From Oceanococcus atlanticus (lineage in GTDB: Bacteria > Pseudomonadota > Gammaproteobacteria > Nevskiales > Oceanococcaceae): DNA of 64,000 nucleotides. The DNA lies in assembly GCF_002088235.1 (NCBI RefSeq), contig NZ_AQQV01000003.1, positions 620,001-684,000 on the forward strand. Direction: 5' to 3'. The notes beneath the pieces were generated by a model. That model did no database searches. It worked only from the letters and a program-made list of their open reading frames with translations, and had not been told where the DNA came from. A program made the translations under genes and the position numbers. The first letter of the stretch is position 1. Each line of letters starts with the position of its first letter. Positions 16,476 through 27,307 of this stretch are shown here, in pieces.

Positions 16476-17635
16476 GCGTGCTCCGAAAGTGCGTCAACAA
16501 TGCTCAGGCGCTGGGCCCGCAAAGCCGGTGGCAAGCCCACGATCAGGGCCAGCAGCAAAGCCAGCAACAACGCCGTGATCCAGGCCTCAAGATCCAGCGC
16601 CAGCCCCGAAAAACCGGGCATATTCTCAGCCAGCCCTGGCAACAAAAATGCCGCCAGACCCAGCCCGATCAGCGCGGCCATCAGGGTCAGCAACAACGCC
16701 TCGGCCAGCACGATCATGAGCAGGCTGCCACCGGAAAAGCCGATGGTCTTGAGCACCGCCAACTCACCGATACGCTCGCGCACCGATTGCATCATGGTGT
16801 TGCCGGTGAGAAACAGCAGGGTGAAGAACACCGCGCCGAGGATCGACTGAATAATCAGGCCGATATCACCCATCTGCTTGAGAAAGCTCTGGTTGAAGGC
16901 TTTTTCCGTATCGCTGCGGGTCTCGTTGGGCGAGTTGGCGAACTGCGCATCGATGGCCTGAGCGATCTGCCCGGCCTGCTCCGGATCGCGGATCTGACTG
17001 ATAAACCAGCCCACCGTACCCTGGCCGAACTGACGCGCCTCATCGAAATACTCATGCTGCATCAGCATGTATTCGTGCTGCGAGCGCGCCGCCGGATCAC
17101 GCGTGTCGAATATGCCAACCAGATCAAACTCCCAGCTGTTACTGCCGTCGGCCAGCGGCCAGATCCCGGCGGTGATGGGTATGCGATCGCCCAACGACCA
17201 ACCGTAACGATCGGCCAGGGTTTTCGACACCACCGCACCGGTGCGGGTGGTCACGAAGGCCCGCAGCTGATCCTCGTCAATTGTCAGCTCGGAATACACG
17301 TCGAAATAACTTTGCGGATCGACCGGGAACTGCGGGAAGAAATTGAATTCCTCCTGGTAGTAACCGCCAAACCATGACGCAAAGGTCACCTGCTCGACCC
17401 CGTCCATGTTTTTGACCTGCTGCCAGTAACCATAAGGCAGCACCTGGGTGATGGAGTACTTGCCGGTGGTGACCAAACGATCGGCGCCGGACAGCTCCAC
17501 GCCGGTATTGAAGGCGGCGTTGACGGCAGTCAGCAAGCCATAGAGCAGAAAGGCCACCACCACCGACAGCATGGTCAGTATGGTGCGTGGCTTGCGCCGC
17601 CACAGCGCCGCCCATACCAGGGGCAGATACTTCAC
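16472..17635 (-). CDS. ABC transporter permease, MacB/FtsX type (first)
   Basis: A 387-residue permease of the same architecture as its neighbour: an N-terminal helix (about 15-40), a periplasmic domain with an SGADRLVTTGKYS start, and three C-terminal helices. SVRERIGELAVLKTIGFSG is the FtsX cytoplasmic coupling motif. The start is GTG at 17635 and overlaps the ATPase stop codon by 4 nt (GTGA). Two different permeases with one ATPase suggest a heterodimeric membrane part, as in LolCE. The N-terminus MKYLPLVWAALWRRKPRT has the short basic loop typical of the group. Confidence 0.92.
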   Translation of the reverse strand: MKYLPLVWAALWRRKPRTILTMLSVVVAFLLYGLLTAVNAAFNTGVELSGADRLVTTGKYSITQVLPYGYWQQVKNMDGVEQVTFASWFGGYYQEEFNFFPQFPVDPQSYFDVYSELTIDEDQLRAFVTTRTGAVVSKTLADRYGWSLGDRIPITAGIWPLADGSNSWEFDLVGIFDTRDPAARSQHEYMLMQHEYFDEARQFGQGTVGWFISQIRDPEQAGQIAQAIDAQFANSPNETRSDTEKAFNQSFLKQMGDIGLIIQSILGAVFFTLLFLTGNTMMQSVRERIGELAVLKTIGFSGGSLLMIVLAEALLLTLMAALIGLGLAAFLLPGLAENMPGFSGLALDLEAWITALLLALLLALIVGLPPALRAQRLSIVDALSEHA

Positions 17636-18327
17636 GCCGCAACCCCCTGGGCTTCGACCAGCTTGCCCTTGTCCAGATACAGGGTCTGGCGCGCCGCCTC
17701 AGCCGCCTTGGGATCATGCGTGACCATCACGATGGTTTTGCCGTGATCGCGGTTGAGCACCTGCAATAGATTGAGAATTTCATCAGCCGTGCTGCGATCC
17801 AGATCACCGGTGGGTTCGTCGCAGACCAAAAGGTCAGGATCGCCGACCAGCGCGCGTGCAATCGCGACACGCTGGGCCTGACCACCCGACAGCTCCGATG
17901 GCTTGTGCCGCGCCCGGTCGGCCAGACCGACCACATCCAACGCGGTGGCCACATGCTTGCGGCGCTGCGCCTTGGACAGCTTGGTCAACAGCAGCGGCAC
18001 CTCCACGTTTTTTTCGGCACTGAGCACACCGAGCAGGTTGTAGAACTGAAAGACGAAGCCGACATGGTGGGCACGCCAACGCGCCAGTTGCCCTCCGGAC
18101 ATCTGATCCAGCCGCGCATCACCCACGGTGATGCTGCCGCGTGTCGGCTTGTCCAGCCCGCCGACCAGATTCAGCAAGGTCGACTTGCCCGAGCCCGACG
18201 GCCCCATCAGGGCGAGAAAGTCGCCGCGCTCGATATTCAGATTCAACGCATCCAGTACCGCAATGTCCTGATTGCCCCGGCGGTAGCTTTTGGCCACGCC
18301 CTCCAGTCTTACCAAGGTTTCTGACAC
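17632..18327 (-). CDS. ABC transporter ATP-binding protein, MacB/LolD type
   Basis: A 231-residue ATPase. Walker A GPSGSGKST (about 42-50), Q-loop FVFQFYNLLGVLSAEKNVEVPLLL, signature LSGGQAQRVAIARAL, Walker B LLVCDEPTGDLD and the switch His in VTHD are all intact. The LxVxxEKNVxxPLL stretch is typical of the LolD/MacB subfamily. I chose GTG 18327 because GGGGAGA lies 6-7 nt upstream; in-frame codons further up (to 18366) have no ribosome site and add residues foreign to the family. It follows the adaptor gene by 44 nt and overlaps the first permease by 4 nt. It energises the exporter encoded by this operon. Confidence 0.95.
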   Translation of the reverse strand: MSETLVRLEGVAKSYRRGNQDIAVLDALNLNIERGDFLALMGPSGSGKSTLLNLVGGLDKPTRGSITVGDARLDQMSGGQLARWRAHHVGFVFQFYNLLGVLSAEKNVEVPLLLTKLSKAQRRKHVATALDVVGLADRARHKPSELSGGQAQRVAIARALVGDPDLLVCDEPTGDLDRSTADEILNLLQVLNRDHGKTIVMVTHDPKAAEAARQTLYLDKGKLVEAQGVAA

Positions 18328-18371
18328 ATCAATCTCCCCAAACCGTTCCTTGTTCACAATGCGCAACGCGC

Positions 18372-19598
18372 TCAGTCGGCCTTGCGCACGGCCATGCCAT
18401 CCTCAAACACCACGTCCTCTAACGGCAACGCGACCTGATCACCGACGCTCAAGCCCGCGCTGATCAGTTGCCGCTCACCCTGCCGCCCGGCCAAACCCAC
18501 CGCGCGCCGTTCCAGCCTGCCGTCGCGCCACACATAAACCAGAGCACGACCGCCTTGCGTGATCACCGCCTGCTGCGGCACCGAGACCAACTGTTGTGGG
18601 CGCGCACTGTCGTCTTGAGCTTCCGACAAAAAGGCCACCCGCACCCCCATGTCCGGCAGCACGCGGGCGTCTTGTTCAAGCAGCTCGATGCGTACGCGCA
18701 CGGTGGCCTTGGTGCGATCCGCTGCGGGCACCACCGCAATCACCCGCGCCGGGATGGTCCAGTCCGGATAGGCATTGAGCCGCGCGTTGACGTTTTGACC
18801 CGCCTGCACCCGGTTGATGAAGTTTTCATTCACATCAACCTCGATCTCCAGCGAAGCCATATCCACCAAGGTGGCCACACCGGTGCGGGTGTAACCGCTA
18901 CCTGCAGAGATCGGTGAAATCATCTCGCCAGGCTGCGCCGCCTTGACCGTGACCACGCCGGCAAACGGCGCGCGAATGACGTGGTCGTCAAGCACTTCCT
19001 GCTGCACTTGGCGATTACCGGCCGCCACCGCAACCTCACGGATCAAGCGCGCGCGACGGGCGATCTGACTGTCCAGCTCGGCCTGGACTGCATCCACATC
19101 GGCATCTGACGCCGCATTGCGCTGACGCAGCTCAACAATACGGCGGCGGCGTTTGCGCACTTCGGTGATCAGCGCATCGACCTCGGCCAAAGCCGCATCG
19201 GCGGCGGCTTCCTGGGCAGCGGCCAACGCCAGCTGTGCCCGCGCATTGTTATCATCCAGCCGCGCCAGCACCTGATCCTGTTCGACCCGCAAACCTTCCT
19301 CGACCAGCACCTCGCGTACCTGCCCGGTGATCTGCGCGGATACCGTGGCCTGACGGCGGGCGATCACGTAACCCGAAGCATCCAGCACCGAGGCGGCTGC
19401 TTGCCCACCCTGCGCCTGTTCGGTCTGCGCGGTCACCAGTTCAACCTGCGGTGCGTTGTCGCGCAGCAACCACCACAGCAGCGCCGCCAGCACCAATGCA
19501 CTGACGATGAGCAATGGCCACAACCACGGCCGGCTGTTGTCATGCTGGGTATCGCGATCGATTTTGAGTTGCCCCAACAACTCGGATTTGTCATTCAT
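18372..19598 (-). CDS. HlyD/MacA-type periplasmic adaptor subunit
   Basis: A 408-residue membrane fusion protein. One transmembrane helix (about 27-46) anchors it. The lipoyl half-motif (ASGYVIARRQATVSAQITGQVREVLVEEGLRVEQDQVLARLDD) leads into a coiled-coil hairpin rich in Ala, Glu and Arg (about 115-195). The second lipoyl half (HVIRAPFAGVVTVKAAQPGEMISP) and a beta-barrel domain follow. It bridges an inner-membrane ABC pump to an outer-membrane channel; no TolC-like gene is present nearby. ATG 19598 was chosen over far-upstream starts, which would run through the terminators at 19727-19828. It is the first gene of the long leftward run. Confidence 0.9.
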   Translation of the reverse strand: MNDKSELLGQLKIDRDTQHDNSRPWLWPLLIVSALVLAALLWWLLRDNAPQVELVTAQTEQAQGGQAAASVLDASGYVIARRQATVSAQITGQVREVLVEEGLRVEQDQVLARLDDNNARAQLALAAAQEAAADAALAEVDALITEVRKRRRRIVELRQRNAASDADVDAVQAELDSQIARRARLIREVAVAAGNRQVQQEVLDDHVIRAPFAGVVTVKAAQPGEMISPISAGSGYTRTGVATLVDMASLEIEVDVNENFINRVQAGQNVNARLNAYPDWTIPARVIAVVPAADRTKATVRVRIELLEQDARVLPDMGVRVAFLSEAQDDSARPQQLVSVPQQAVITQGGRALVYVWRDGRLERRAVGLAGRQGERQLISAGLSVGDQVALPLEDVVFEDGMAVRKAD

Positions 19599-19726
19599 CC
19601 CTGAGAGTCCCCGCGGCCATCGTGGCGATAGCCATCCCCGTGTTATCGAACGAGGCCAAGCATAATCGACATCGCGCGCACGTGCTGTGACAGCCAGGCG
19701 AGGTGCTGGCGCGGGATCACAGACAC

Positions 19727-19751
19727 AAAAAAACCGGCACGCAAGCCGGTT
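19727..19751 (-). terminator. Second terminator after tRNA-Asn
   Basis: On the reverse strand AACCGGC (complement of 19745-19751) pairs with GCCGGTT (complement of 19732-19738), with a 6-nt loop and seven T residues (complement of 19727-19733). It lies 52 bp beyond the first terminator. Confidence 0.88.
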
Positions 19752-19802
19752 GGACACAGCGCTGTAGACGCGGGCAACAACACCCCAATAAGCAGCGCGC
19801 AC

Positions 19803-19828
19803 AAAAATGCCGGCACGAAGGCCGGCAT
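19803..19828 (-). terminator. First terminator after tRNA-Asn
   Basis: On the reverse strand ATGCCGGC (complement of 19821-19828) pairs with GCCGGCAT (complement of 19807-19814), with a 6-nt loop and a five-T run (complement of 19803-19807), 12 nt after the encoded CCA of the tRNA. Confidence 0.92.
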
Positions 19829-19840
19829 CTTTGTTTTATA

Positions 19841-19916
<76 letters not shown>

Positions 19917-19933
19917 ACGCTGTAGAGCGCGGC

Positions 19934-19962
19934 ATTATAGGGATGTCATCTCGTCGCAACAA
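19934..19962 (-). promoter_or_regulatory. Sigma-70 promoter of tRNA-Asn
   Basis: On the reverse strand a -35 TTGTTG (complement of 19957-19962) and a perfect -10 TATAAT (complement of 19934-19939) are separated by 17 bp. The sequence after the -10 is GCCGCGC, a GC-rich discriminator of the kind linked to stringent control of stable RNA genes. Confidence 0.88.
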
Positions 19963-19989
19963 CCCCGTAACGCAACTTTATTGAACGGT

Positions 19990-21174
19990 TTACTGAATCG
20001 CCTTGGAAATCCGTTCAATTGCGGCCTTGAGCGTGTCCAAACCGGTGGCGTAGGACAGGCGCATATGACCCGGTGTACCGAAGGCTGAGCCCGGCACCAG
20101 CGCAACACCGGCCTTCTCCAGCAGGTACTCGCCAAGCTGGATGTCGTTGTCGACACCATCCAGCGCCGCGATCACACCGGAGAAGTCCGGGAACGCGTAG
20201 AAGGTGCCATCAGATGGCAGGCAGCTGACGCCAGGCAGTGCATTGAGCGCTTCAACCACGTAATCGTGGCGTTGCTTGAAGGCGACGACCATCTCACCCA
20301 CACAGCTCTGATCACCATTCAGCGCAGCAACCGCAGCAGCCTGCGAAATAGAGGCCGGGTTGGAGGTGCTCTGCGACTGGATCTTGCTCATCGCCTTGAT
20401 CACGTCGGCCGGACCTGCGGCATAGCCAATACGCCAGCCGGTCATCGAGTAAGCCTTGGACACACCGTTGAGCACGAAGGTGCGCTCATACAGGTCCGGA
20501 GCCACGGTCACGATGTTGTTGAAACCTTCATCGGTCCACAGGATGTGCTCGTACATGTCATCGGTGGCGATGTAGATCTGCGGGTGCTTGCGCAGCACCT
20601 CGGCCAGGGCGGCAAACTCGGCCTTGGTGTAGGCCTTGCCACTGGGATTGGACGGGCTGTTCAACACCAGCAGTTTGGTCTTGGGCGTAATCGCCGCTTC
20701 CAGCTGCTGCGCGGTGATTTTCAGATCGGTCGCGGTACTGGTTTCCAGCACCACCGGCGTGCCATTGGCCACCAGCACCATGTCCGGGTACGACACCCAG
20801 TACGGCGCCGGAATGATCACTTCATCGCCGGCATTGAGCATGGCCAGAGCCAGATTGAAAAAGCTCTGCTTGCCACCACAGGACACCAGAATTTGGTCCG
20901 CGCTGTAGTCTAGGCCATTGTCACGCTTGAACTTATTGATGACCGCCTGCTTGAGTTCGGGGGTGCCACCCACCGGCGTATACTTGGTCTTTCCGTTGCT
21001 GATCGCCTCGATGGCGGCCTTTTTGATGTGCTCCGGCGTGTCGAAATCCGGTTCACCGGCGCCCAGACCAATGACATCATGGCCTGCTGCGCGCAATTCG
21101 GCGGCGCGGGCAGTGACGGCGAGAGTTGGGGAGGGTTTGATGCGCTGAACGCGCTGGGAAAGAACGCTGCTCAC
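19990..21174 (-). CDS. Class I aspartate aminotransferase (AspC/AatA, Ib type)
   Basis: A PLP enzyme of about 394 residues. [20 protein letters not shown] near the N-terminus, the substrate/cofactor contacts [14 protein letters not shown] and [13 protein letters not shown], and the Schiff-base Lys in [19 protein letters not shown] are all typical of the bacterial Ib subgroup. The enzyme interconverts aspartate and oxaloacetate with 2-oxoglutarate. GTG 21174 (encoding the start of [19 protein letters not shown]) fits the family N-terminus; ATG 21210 would add 12 atypical residues and lie only 9 bp from uvrB. With GTG, 45 bp separate it from the divergent uvrB start, so at least one promoter must lie inside the neighbouring coding region. 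Its position next to uvrB recurs in many gammaproteobacteria. Confidence 0.92.
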   Translation of the reverse strand: MSSVLSQRVQRIKPSPTLAVTARAAELRAAGHDVIGLGAGEPDFDTPEHIKKAAIEAISNGKTKYTPVGGTPELKQAVINKFKRDNGLDYSADQILVSCGGKQSFFNLALAMLNAGDEVIIPAPYWVSYPDMVLVANGTPVVLETSTATDLKITAQQLEAAITPKTKLLVLNSPSNPSGKAYTKAEFAALAEVLRKHPQIYIATDDMYEHILWTDEGFNNIVTVAPDLYERTFVLNGVSKAYSMTGWRIGYAAGPADVIKAMSKIQSQSTSNPASISQAAAVAALNGDQSCVGEMVVAFKQRHDYVVEALNALPGVSCLPSDGTFYAFPDFSGVIAALDGVDNDIQLGEYLLEKAGVALVPGSAFGTPGHMRLSYATGLDTLKAAIERISKAIQ

Positions 21175-21219
21175 GGGCTGCTCATTAAGGAAAACGGAAC
21201 CCGAAATCATACGGAAATC

Positions 21220-23244
<2,025 letters not shown>

Positions 23245-23315
23245 CGCGCAGGCCATGCTAGTCGCCCGGATGCGAATCCTGCTGCGCCCCGTGCCTTACA
23301 ACTCAGGATCTGTGT

Positions 23316-24365
23316 ATGACGCTGCCCCAGTGGCTGGGTGATTTTGTCCCCCTGCTGATCAATCTTGGCCTGGTTACCCTGCTGCTGGGTGCCCTGCACA
23401 TGTGGATGCACCGGCATCAGCCGGCCGACCCGGATGCACACCTGCCACGCCAGATGATGGTGCTGGGCGCCTGGGCACTGGCCCTTTTGCTGACCATCCT
23501 GGCGCTGCCCATTTCCGACACCACACGCGGTCAGGTGCTCAGTCTGATCGGCGTGGTCATCACCGCCCTGATCGCGCTGTCATCCACCACCCTGGTGGCC
23601 AACATGATGGCCGGGTTGCTGCTGCGCATCGTCAACAGTTTCCGCCCCGGTGATTTCATCCGCGTGGGCGAGCATTTCGGACGCGTCTCGGAACGCGGCC
23701 TGTTCCACACCGAAATGCAGACCGAAGACCGCGATCTGATGACCCTGCCGAACATGCACCTGATCACCAATCCGGTGACGGTGGTGCACGACACCGGCAC
23801 CATCATCTCGGCCACGGTGTCGCTGGGCTACGACGTGCACCGCAAACAGATCGAAAAACTGCTCAAGCAGGCCGCCGCCGACGCAGAACTGAATGACGCG
23901 TTCGTGCAGATTCTGGAGCTGGGCGATTTTTCAGTGCTGTATCGCATCGCCGGACGCCTGGATGACGTGAGCAGCCTGATCACCGCGCGCTCACGCCTGC
24001 GCGCCTGCATGCTCGACACCCTGCACGACGCGGGGGTGGAAATTGTCTCGCCCACATTCATGAACCAGCGGCCGCAGACAGATGGCCAGAAAGCCATCCC
24101 GCGGCCCGAACGCAAGACCCTGCTGGCCGATGAAGAGGAACCGCAGACCAAGGTCGAGGACATGGTGTTCGATAAGGCCGAACAGGCCAGCCAGGAAACC
24201 CAGCGGCGCAAGCGCATCGACGAGATCAAGCAAAGCCTGAGTCAGATGACGGAGGCGCAGAAAGACTCGCCGGAACGCCGCGCCCTGGAACAGGAACTCA
24301 ACAGCTTGCTGGCCGAAGAGGAACAGGCCAACGCGCAGGACAAATCGGCCCAGCCCGCCAGCTAA
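23316..24365 (+). CDS. MscS-family mechanosensitive channel with charged C-terminal extension
   Basis: A 349-residue channel. Transmembrane helices lie at about 8-29, 46-67 and 72-103. The last is the pore helix (LSLIGVVITALIALSSTTLVANMMAGLLLRIV), followed by the MscS beta domain with RPGDFIRVGEHFGRVSERGLFHTEMQTEDRDLMTLPN. Residues ~255-349 form a highly charged, probably coiled-coil tail rich in Glu, Lys and Gln that standard MscS lacks. The protein should open on membrane tension to release solutes. AGGA precedes ATG 23316. The stop overlaps the convergent YitT gene by 4 nt. The tail may bind a partner or regulate gating; this is a guess. Confidence 0.92.
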   Translation: MTLPQWLGDFVPLLINLGLVTLLLGALHMWMHRHQPADPDAHLPRQMMVLGAWALALLLTILALPISDTTRGQVLSLIGVVITALIALSSTTLVANMMAGLLLRIVNSFRPGDFIRVGEHFGRVSERGLFHTEMQTEDRDLMTLPNMHLITNPVTVVHDTGTIISATVSLGYDVHRKQIEKLLKQAAADAELNDAFVQILELGDFSVLYRIAGRLDDVSSLITARSRLRACMLDTLHDAGVEIVSPTFMNQRPQTDGQKAIPRPERKTLLADEEEPQTKVEDMVFDKAEQASQETQRRKRIDEIKQSLSQMTEAQKDSPERRALEQELNSLLAEEEQANAQDKSAQPAS

Positions 24366-24985
24366 AGCCCCATGTAACGGCCGGGCTTGTGATTCATCGC
24401 CAGCACCAGCCCGGCCACCACCGCGCCAAGCACCGAATAGCCCAGCTGGGTGGGCGCCAGCACGAACAGTGAACCGAACAGGATCGACATGTCGATGGCG
24501 ATCTGCACCTTACCGGCGCTGATTTGATGTTTGTCCTGCATGTACACGGCGAGAATGTTGACCCCGCCCACACTGGCCCCGTGGCGCACAAAGGCCAGCG
24601 CCCCCATGCCGATAAGCAGACCACCACCGATGGCCGAGTAGACCGGAGCAATCGCCTCGATGCGCAGCAGTAGCGGCATCACATGGATGTGCACGCTGAT
24701 CAGCAACACCGCCAGCGTCGATTTGAGCGCGAAACGCATTCCCATACGCCACAACGCGAGCACGAAAAACGGCAGGTTGGCGACAAAGAACATCGCGCCG
24801 ATGCTCCAGCCGGTCAGGTAGTGGAGCAGAAACGACAGCCCCGCCGTGCCACCGGTCATCTGACCGTTGGCCTGGAGCAGAACAATACCCAGCGCCACCA
24901 GATTGGTACCCAGGATGAAACCCTGAATGTCATCCAGCCAGCTGTGAGGCGTGGGCTGCGCGCGCAGCCCGGCAGAACTATTCAT
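24362..24985 (-). CDS. YitT family membrane protein
   Basis: A 207-residue integral protein with five predicted helices (about 20-42, 50-70, 79-97, 107-125 and 162-190). The family features ANGQMTGGTAGLSFLLHYLTG and RHGASVGGVNILAVYMQDKHQISAGKVQIAID are clear. YitT proteins (DUF161) are widespread and of unknown or transporter-like function. ATG 24985 follows a weak ribosome site; an upstream frame to 25114 would intrude on the cytochrome gene. The C-terminal DUF2179 domain found in many longer YitT proteins is absent, which is normal for the short form. It ends 4 nt inside the MscS-type gene. Confidence 0.9.
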   Translation of the reverse strand: MNSSAGLRAQPTPHSWLDDIQGFILGTNLVALGIVLLQANGQMTGGTAGLSFLLHYLTGWSIGAMFFVANLPFFVLALWRMGMRFALKSTLAVLLISVHIHVMPLLLRIEAIAPVYSAIGGGLLIGMGALAFVRHGASVGGVNILAVYMQDKHQISAGKVQIAIDMSILFGSLFVLAPTQLGYSVLGAVVAGLVLAMNHKPGRYMGL

Positions 24986-25052
24986 AACAGCACAATGCTT
25001 GAGGGATGCTGTCTCAAGCAATAATCCGGCCAGTTCCACCTGAGCGTACCGG

Positions 25053-26900
25053 CTAGCGCGCAACCTCCACCGGCGACACCGCACTGGCCTCATTGCCCCA
25101 GGCATTACGCACATAGGTCAGCACGGCAGCCATGTCCTCGGCACTGAGCTGATGGGCGAACGGCGGCATACCAAAGGGATAAGGCCGGCCCTGCGTGCTG
25201 GGCGGGTAACCACCAAACTTGAGGCTGCGGATGGCATTGCCCGGTGTCGCGCTCAACACCGCATCATTGCCCCGCAATGCAGGGAAAACCAGCGCCTCGC
25301 CCTGCCCGTCCGGACCATGGCAATCGGCACAGTGCTGCTCGTACAGTTGCGCCCCCTGGGTCATCTGGCGGCTCTTCAACGGTGCGCTCACGGCCAGCGA
25401 CTGCACTGTGGTCGGGGCCACTTCCGGCAGACTGTCCAGATAGCTGACCATGGCCTGGATATCGGCATCGCTCAGATGCTGCAGGCTGTCCTTGACCACC
25501 TGCGCCATGGGCCCGCTGGCGACCCGATGCGCCGCGCTGCCGTGTTTGAGCACCGCGGCCAGATCCGCGCGCTGCTCGGCGTCGCGGCTGCGTGCCAAAG
25601 GTGGTGCGTACCACGCTCTGTCGGGAAGCAGGCTACCGGCAAAGGCGCGCGTGGGTTGCAGTCCGCCCAGGGCATTGCGACTGCCGTGACAGGCACTGCA
25701 ATGGCCCAGGCCCTCGACCAAGTAACGCCCTCGATTCCAGGCCGCATCCTGCGATTGATCCTCGCTGTACGGCTGGGCATCGAAATACAGCCAGCGCCAC
25801 ACCCGAAGGGCCAGTTGCGTATTGAACGGGAAGCGTAACTGATGTGGCGGTGGCGCCTGTGTAACCGCGGGCACGCTGCGCAGATAGCTCCACATGGCAT
25901 CGCTGTCAGCCCGCGTCAGCATGCTGTAGTGGGTGTACGGAAACGCCGGATAGAGCAAACGTCCATCCCGGCTGACCCCTTGTGTCAGTGCACGCCAGAA
26001 CTCATCCGCAGACCACTCGCCCAGACCGGTCTTGCGATCAGCGGTGAGGTTGCTGCTGTAGACCGCTCCGAACGGCGTATCGATGGCCCGCCCGCCGCTT
26101 AACGGCGCCCCGCCCTGTGCGGTATGACAGCCGGCACAGTTGCCGGCACGGACCAGATAGGCGCCGTGCTGAAGCTGCTCATCCGCGCTCTCGGCCATAC
26201 GCGTGGCTGGCTCATCCGAACTCTGGGCAAAGCAACGCAAGGGCAACTCATGATCGTTCGCCGGCGCCGGCCGATCGTGGCTGCTGGCCGGACGGCTGGC
26301 CAGCCACTGGGCCACCTCGGTGATCTGCTGCGCACTCATGCGCCGCGCAATCTCGCCCATGCAATCCGGCTCATCGGCACGGCGTACACCTTCACGCCAA
26401 GCCCCGAGCTGGGCCGTGATGTATTCCGCGTCCAGCCCGGTCAAGCCGGGTATTGCAGGCAGCACGCCGTGCAGATCCTGACCATGGCAGTCGACACAGG
26501 CCGGCAGCTGAGCCGCTTCTTCGCCCTGCTCCACCAGTCGCTGCGCCGCGGCCATGCGCTGCGGCGCCAAAGCCGGGCCCGCGGGGGCAACACGCGGGCT
26601 TTGCTGGGCGTAATAGCGCGCCATGTGCCACAGGTAGTCGTCGCTCAGCGGCGCCAGCAAACCCGCCATGACGCGGTGCTCACGTCGACCATCGCGAAAA
26701 TGCTGCAGCTGGTTGAACAGATAGTGCGCCGGCTTGCCCGCAATGGACGGGTAATACGCTTCGGTTTGCGAACGCCCTTGCTCACCATGACAGGCCGCGC
26801 ACGGCTCAAGGCGCTCGTCCATGCGCTCCAGCGCGTGCAGTGATGGACTGAGCATGACCAGCAGCACGGCGATGAACCGTATTGAAACCAGGGTGCGCAC
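25053..26900 (-). CDS. Pentahaem c-type cytochrome: cytochrome c4-like diheme fused to Adh-type triheme module
   Basis: A protein of about 615 residues with a signal peptide (FIAVLLVMLSPSLHA) and five CxxCH haem sites: CAACH, CVDCH, CAGCH, CSACH and CADCH. The first two lie in a diheme cytochrome c4-like half (about 25-220). The last three lie in a half that resembles the triheme cytochrome subunit of alcohol and gluconate dehydrogenases, with GRAIDTPFGAVYSSNLT and GIGEWSADEFW-like stretches (LTADRKTGLGEWSADEFWRAL). No dehydrogenase large subunit and no C-terminal membrane anchor are present. GTG 26900 with AAGG upstream was preferred; ATG 26966 would add 22 residues before the signal peptide. 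It probably moves electrons from a periplasmic dehydrogenase encoded elsewhere to a terminal oxidase. Confidence 0.88.
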   Translation of the reverse strand: MRTLVSIRFIAVLLVMLSPSLHALERMDERLEPCAACHGEQGRSQTEAYYPSIAGKPAHYLFNQLQHFRDGRREHRVMAGLLAPLSDDYLWHMARYYAQQSPRVAPAGPALAPQRMAAAQRLVEQGEEAAQLPACVDCHGQDLHGVLPAIPGLTGLDAEYITAQLGAWREGVRRADEPDCMGEIARRMSAQQITEVAQWLASRPASSHDRPAPANDHELPLRCFAQSSDEPATRMAESADEQLQHGAYLVRAGNCAGCHTAQGGAPLSGGRAIDTPFGAVYSSNLTADRKTGLGEWSADEFWRALTQGVSRDGRLLYPAFPYTHYSMLTRADSDAMWSYLRSVPAVTQAPPPHQLRFPFNTQLALRVWRWLYFDAQPYSEDQSQDAAWNRGRYLVEGLGHCSACHGSRNALGGLQPTRAFAGSLLPDRAWYAPPLARSRDAEQRADLAAVLKHGSAAHRVASGPMAQVVKDSLQHLSDADIQAMVSYLDSLPEVAPTTVQSLAVSAPLKSRQMTQGAQLYEQHCADCHGPDGQGEALVFPALRGNDAVLSATPGNAIRSLKFGGYPPSTQGRPYPFGMPPFAHQLSAEDMAAVLTYVRNAWGNEASAVSPVEVAR

Positions 26901-27073
26901 TCGATTGCCTTCGTTCTTCAAATGATCCACACCAGCATGCCGCAATGCGGCGTCGCGTGGTGTCATCAGCTCGGTTAGATTTTTGTGTAACAGATGATCG
27001 TCTGTAACAGGTTTTCCGGCACAAGCTGCATCTTCACCCGAGTCCGCGCGAGGCGCAGGCTGTAGGCTCCCTT

Positions 27074-27307
27074 ATGCCAGAGACGCGCATGACATCGCCC
27101 CCACCACCATCCCAACGCCCCTCCCTGTGGGAAGTGACCCGCAGCGTTGCCGCCGCATTCTTCGGCGTGCAAAGCTCGCGCCAGCGCAAACGCGACTTCA
27201 CCCACGGCAACCCTTTGCATTATCTGATCGTGGGCCTGCTGATGACCCTGCTGGTGTCGGGCCTGTTCTGGGCCGCAGTTAAGCTGGCCTTGCGCTACGC
27301 GGCCTGA
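27074..27307 (+). CDS. DUF2970 family small membrane protein
   Basis: A 77-residue protein with the DUF2970 pattern: SLWEVTRSVAAAFFGVQSSRQRKRDFTHGNP, then one transmembrane helix (about 50-72) and a short basic tail. Members are common in beta- and gammaproteobacteria and have no known function. Two starts are possible, ATG 27074 and ATG 27089; the second has GAGA upstream and would begin at MTSPPPP. It diverges from the cytochrome gene and its end overlaps the convergent MocR gene by 13 nt. Confidence 0.85.
   Translation: MPETRMTSPPPPSQRPSLWEVTRSVAAAFFGVQSSRQRKRDFTHGNPLHYLIVGLLMTLLVSGLFWAAVKLALRYAA

Noticed and set aside
16478-17377. A 299-residue rightward frame opposite the first ABC permease
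   Set aside because: Low-complexity Gln/Arg content and full overlap with a recognisable FtsX-type permease.
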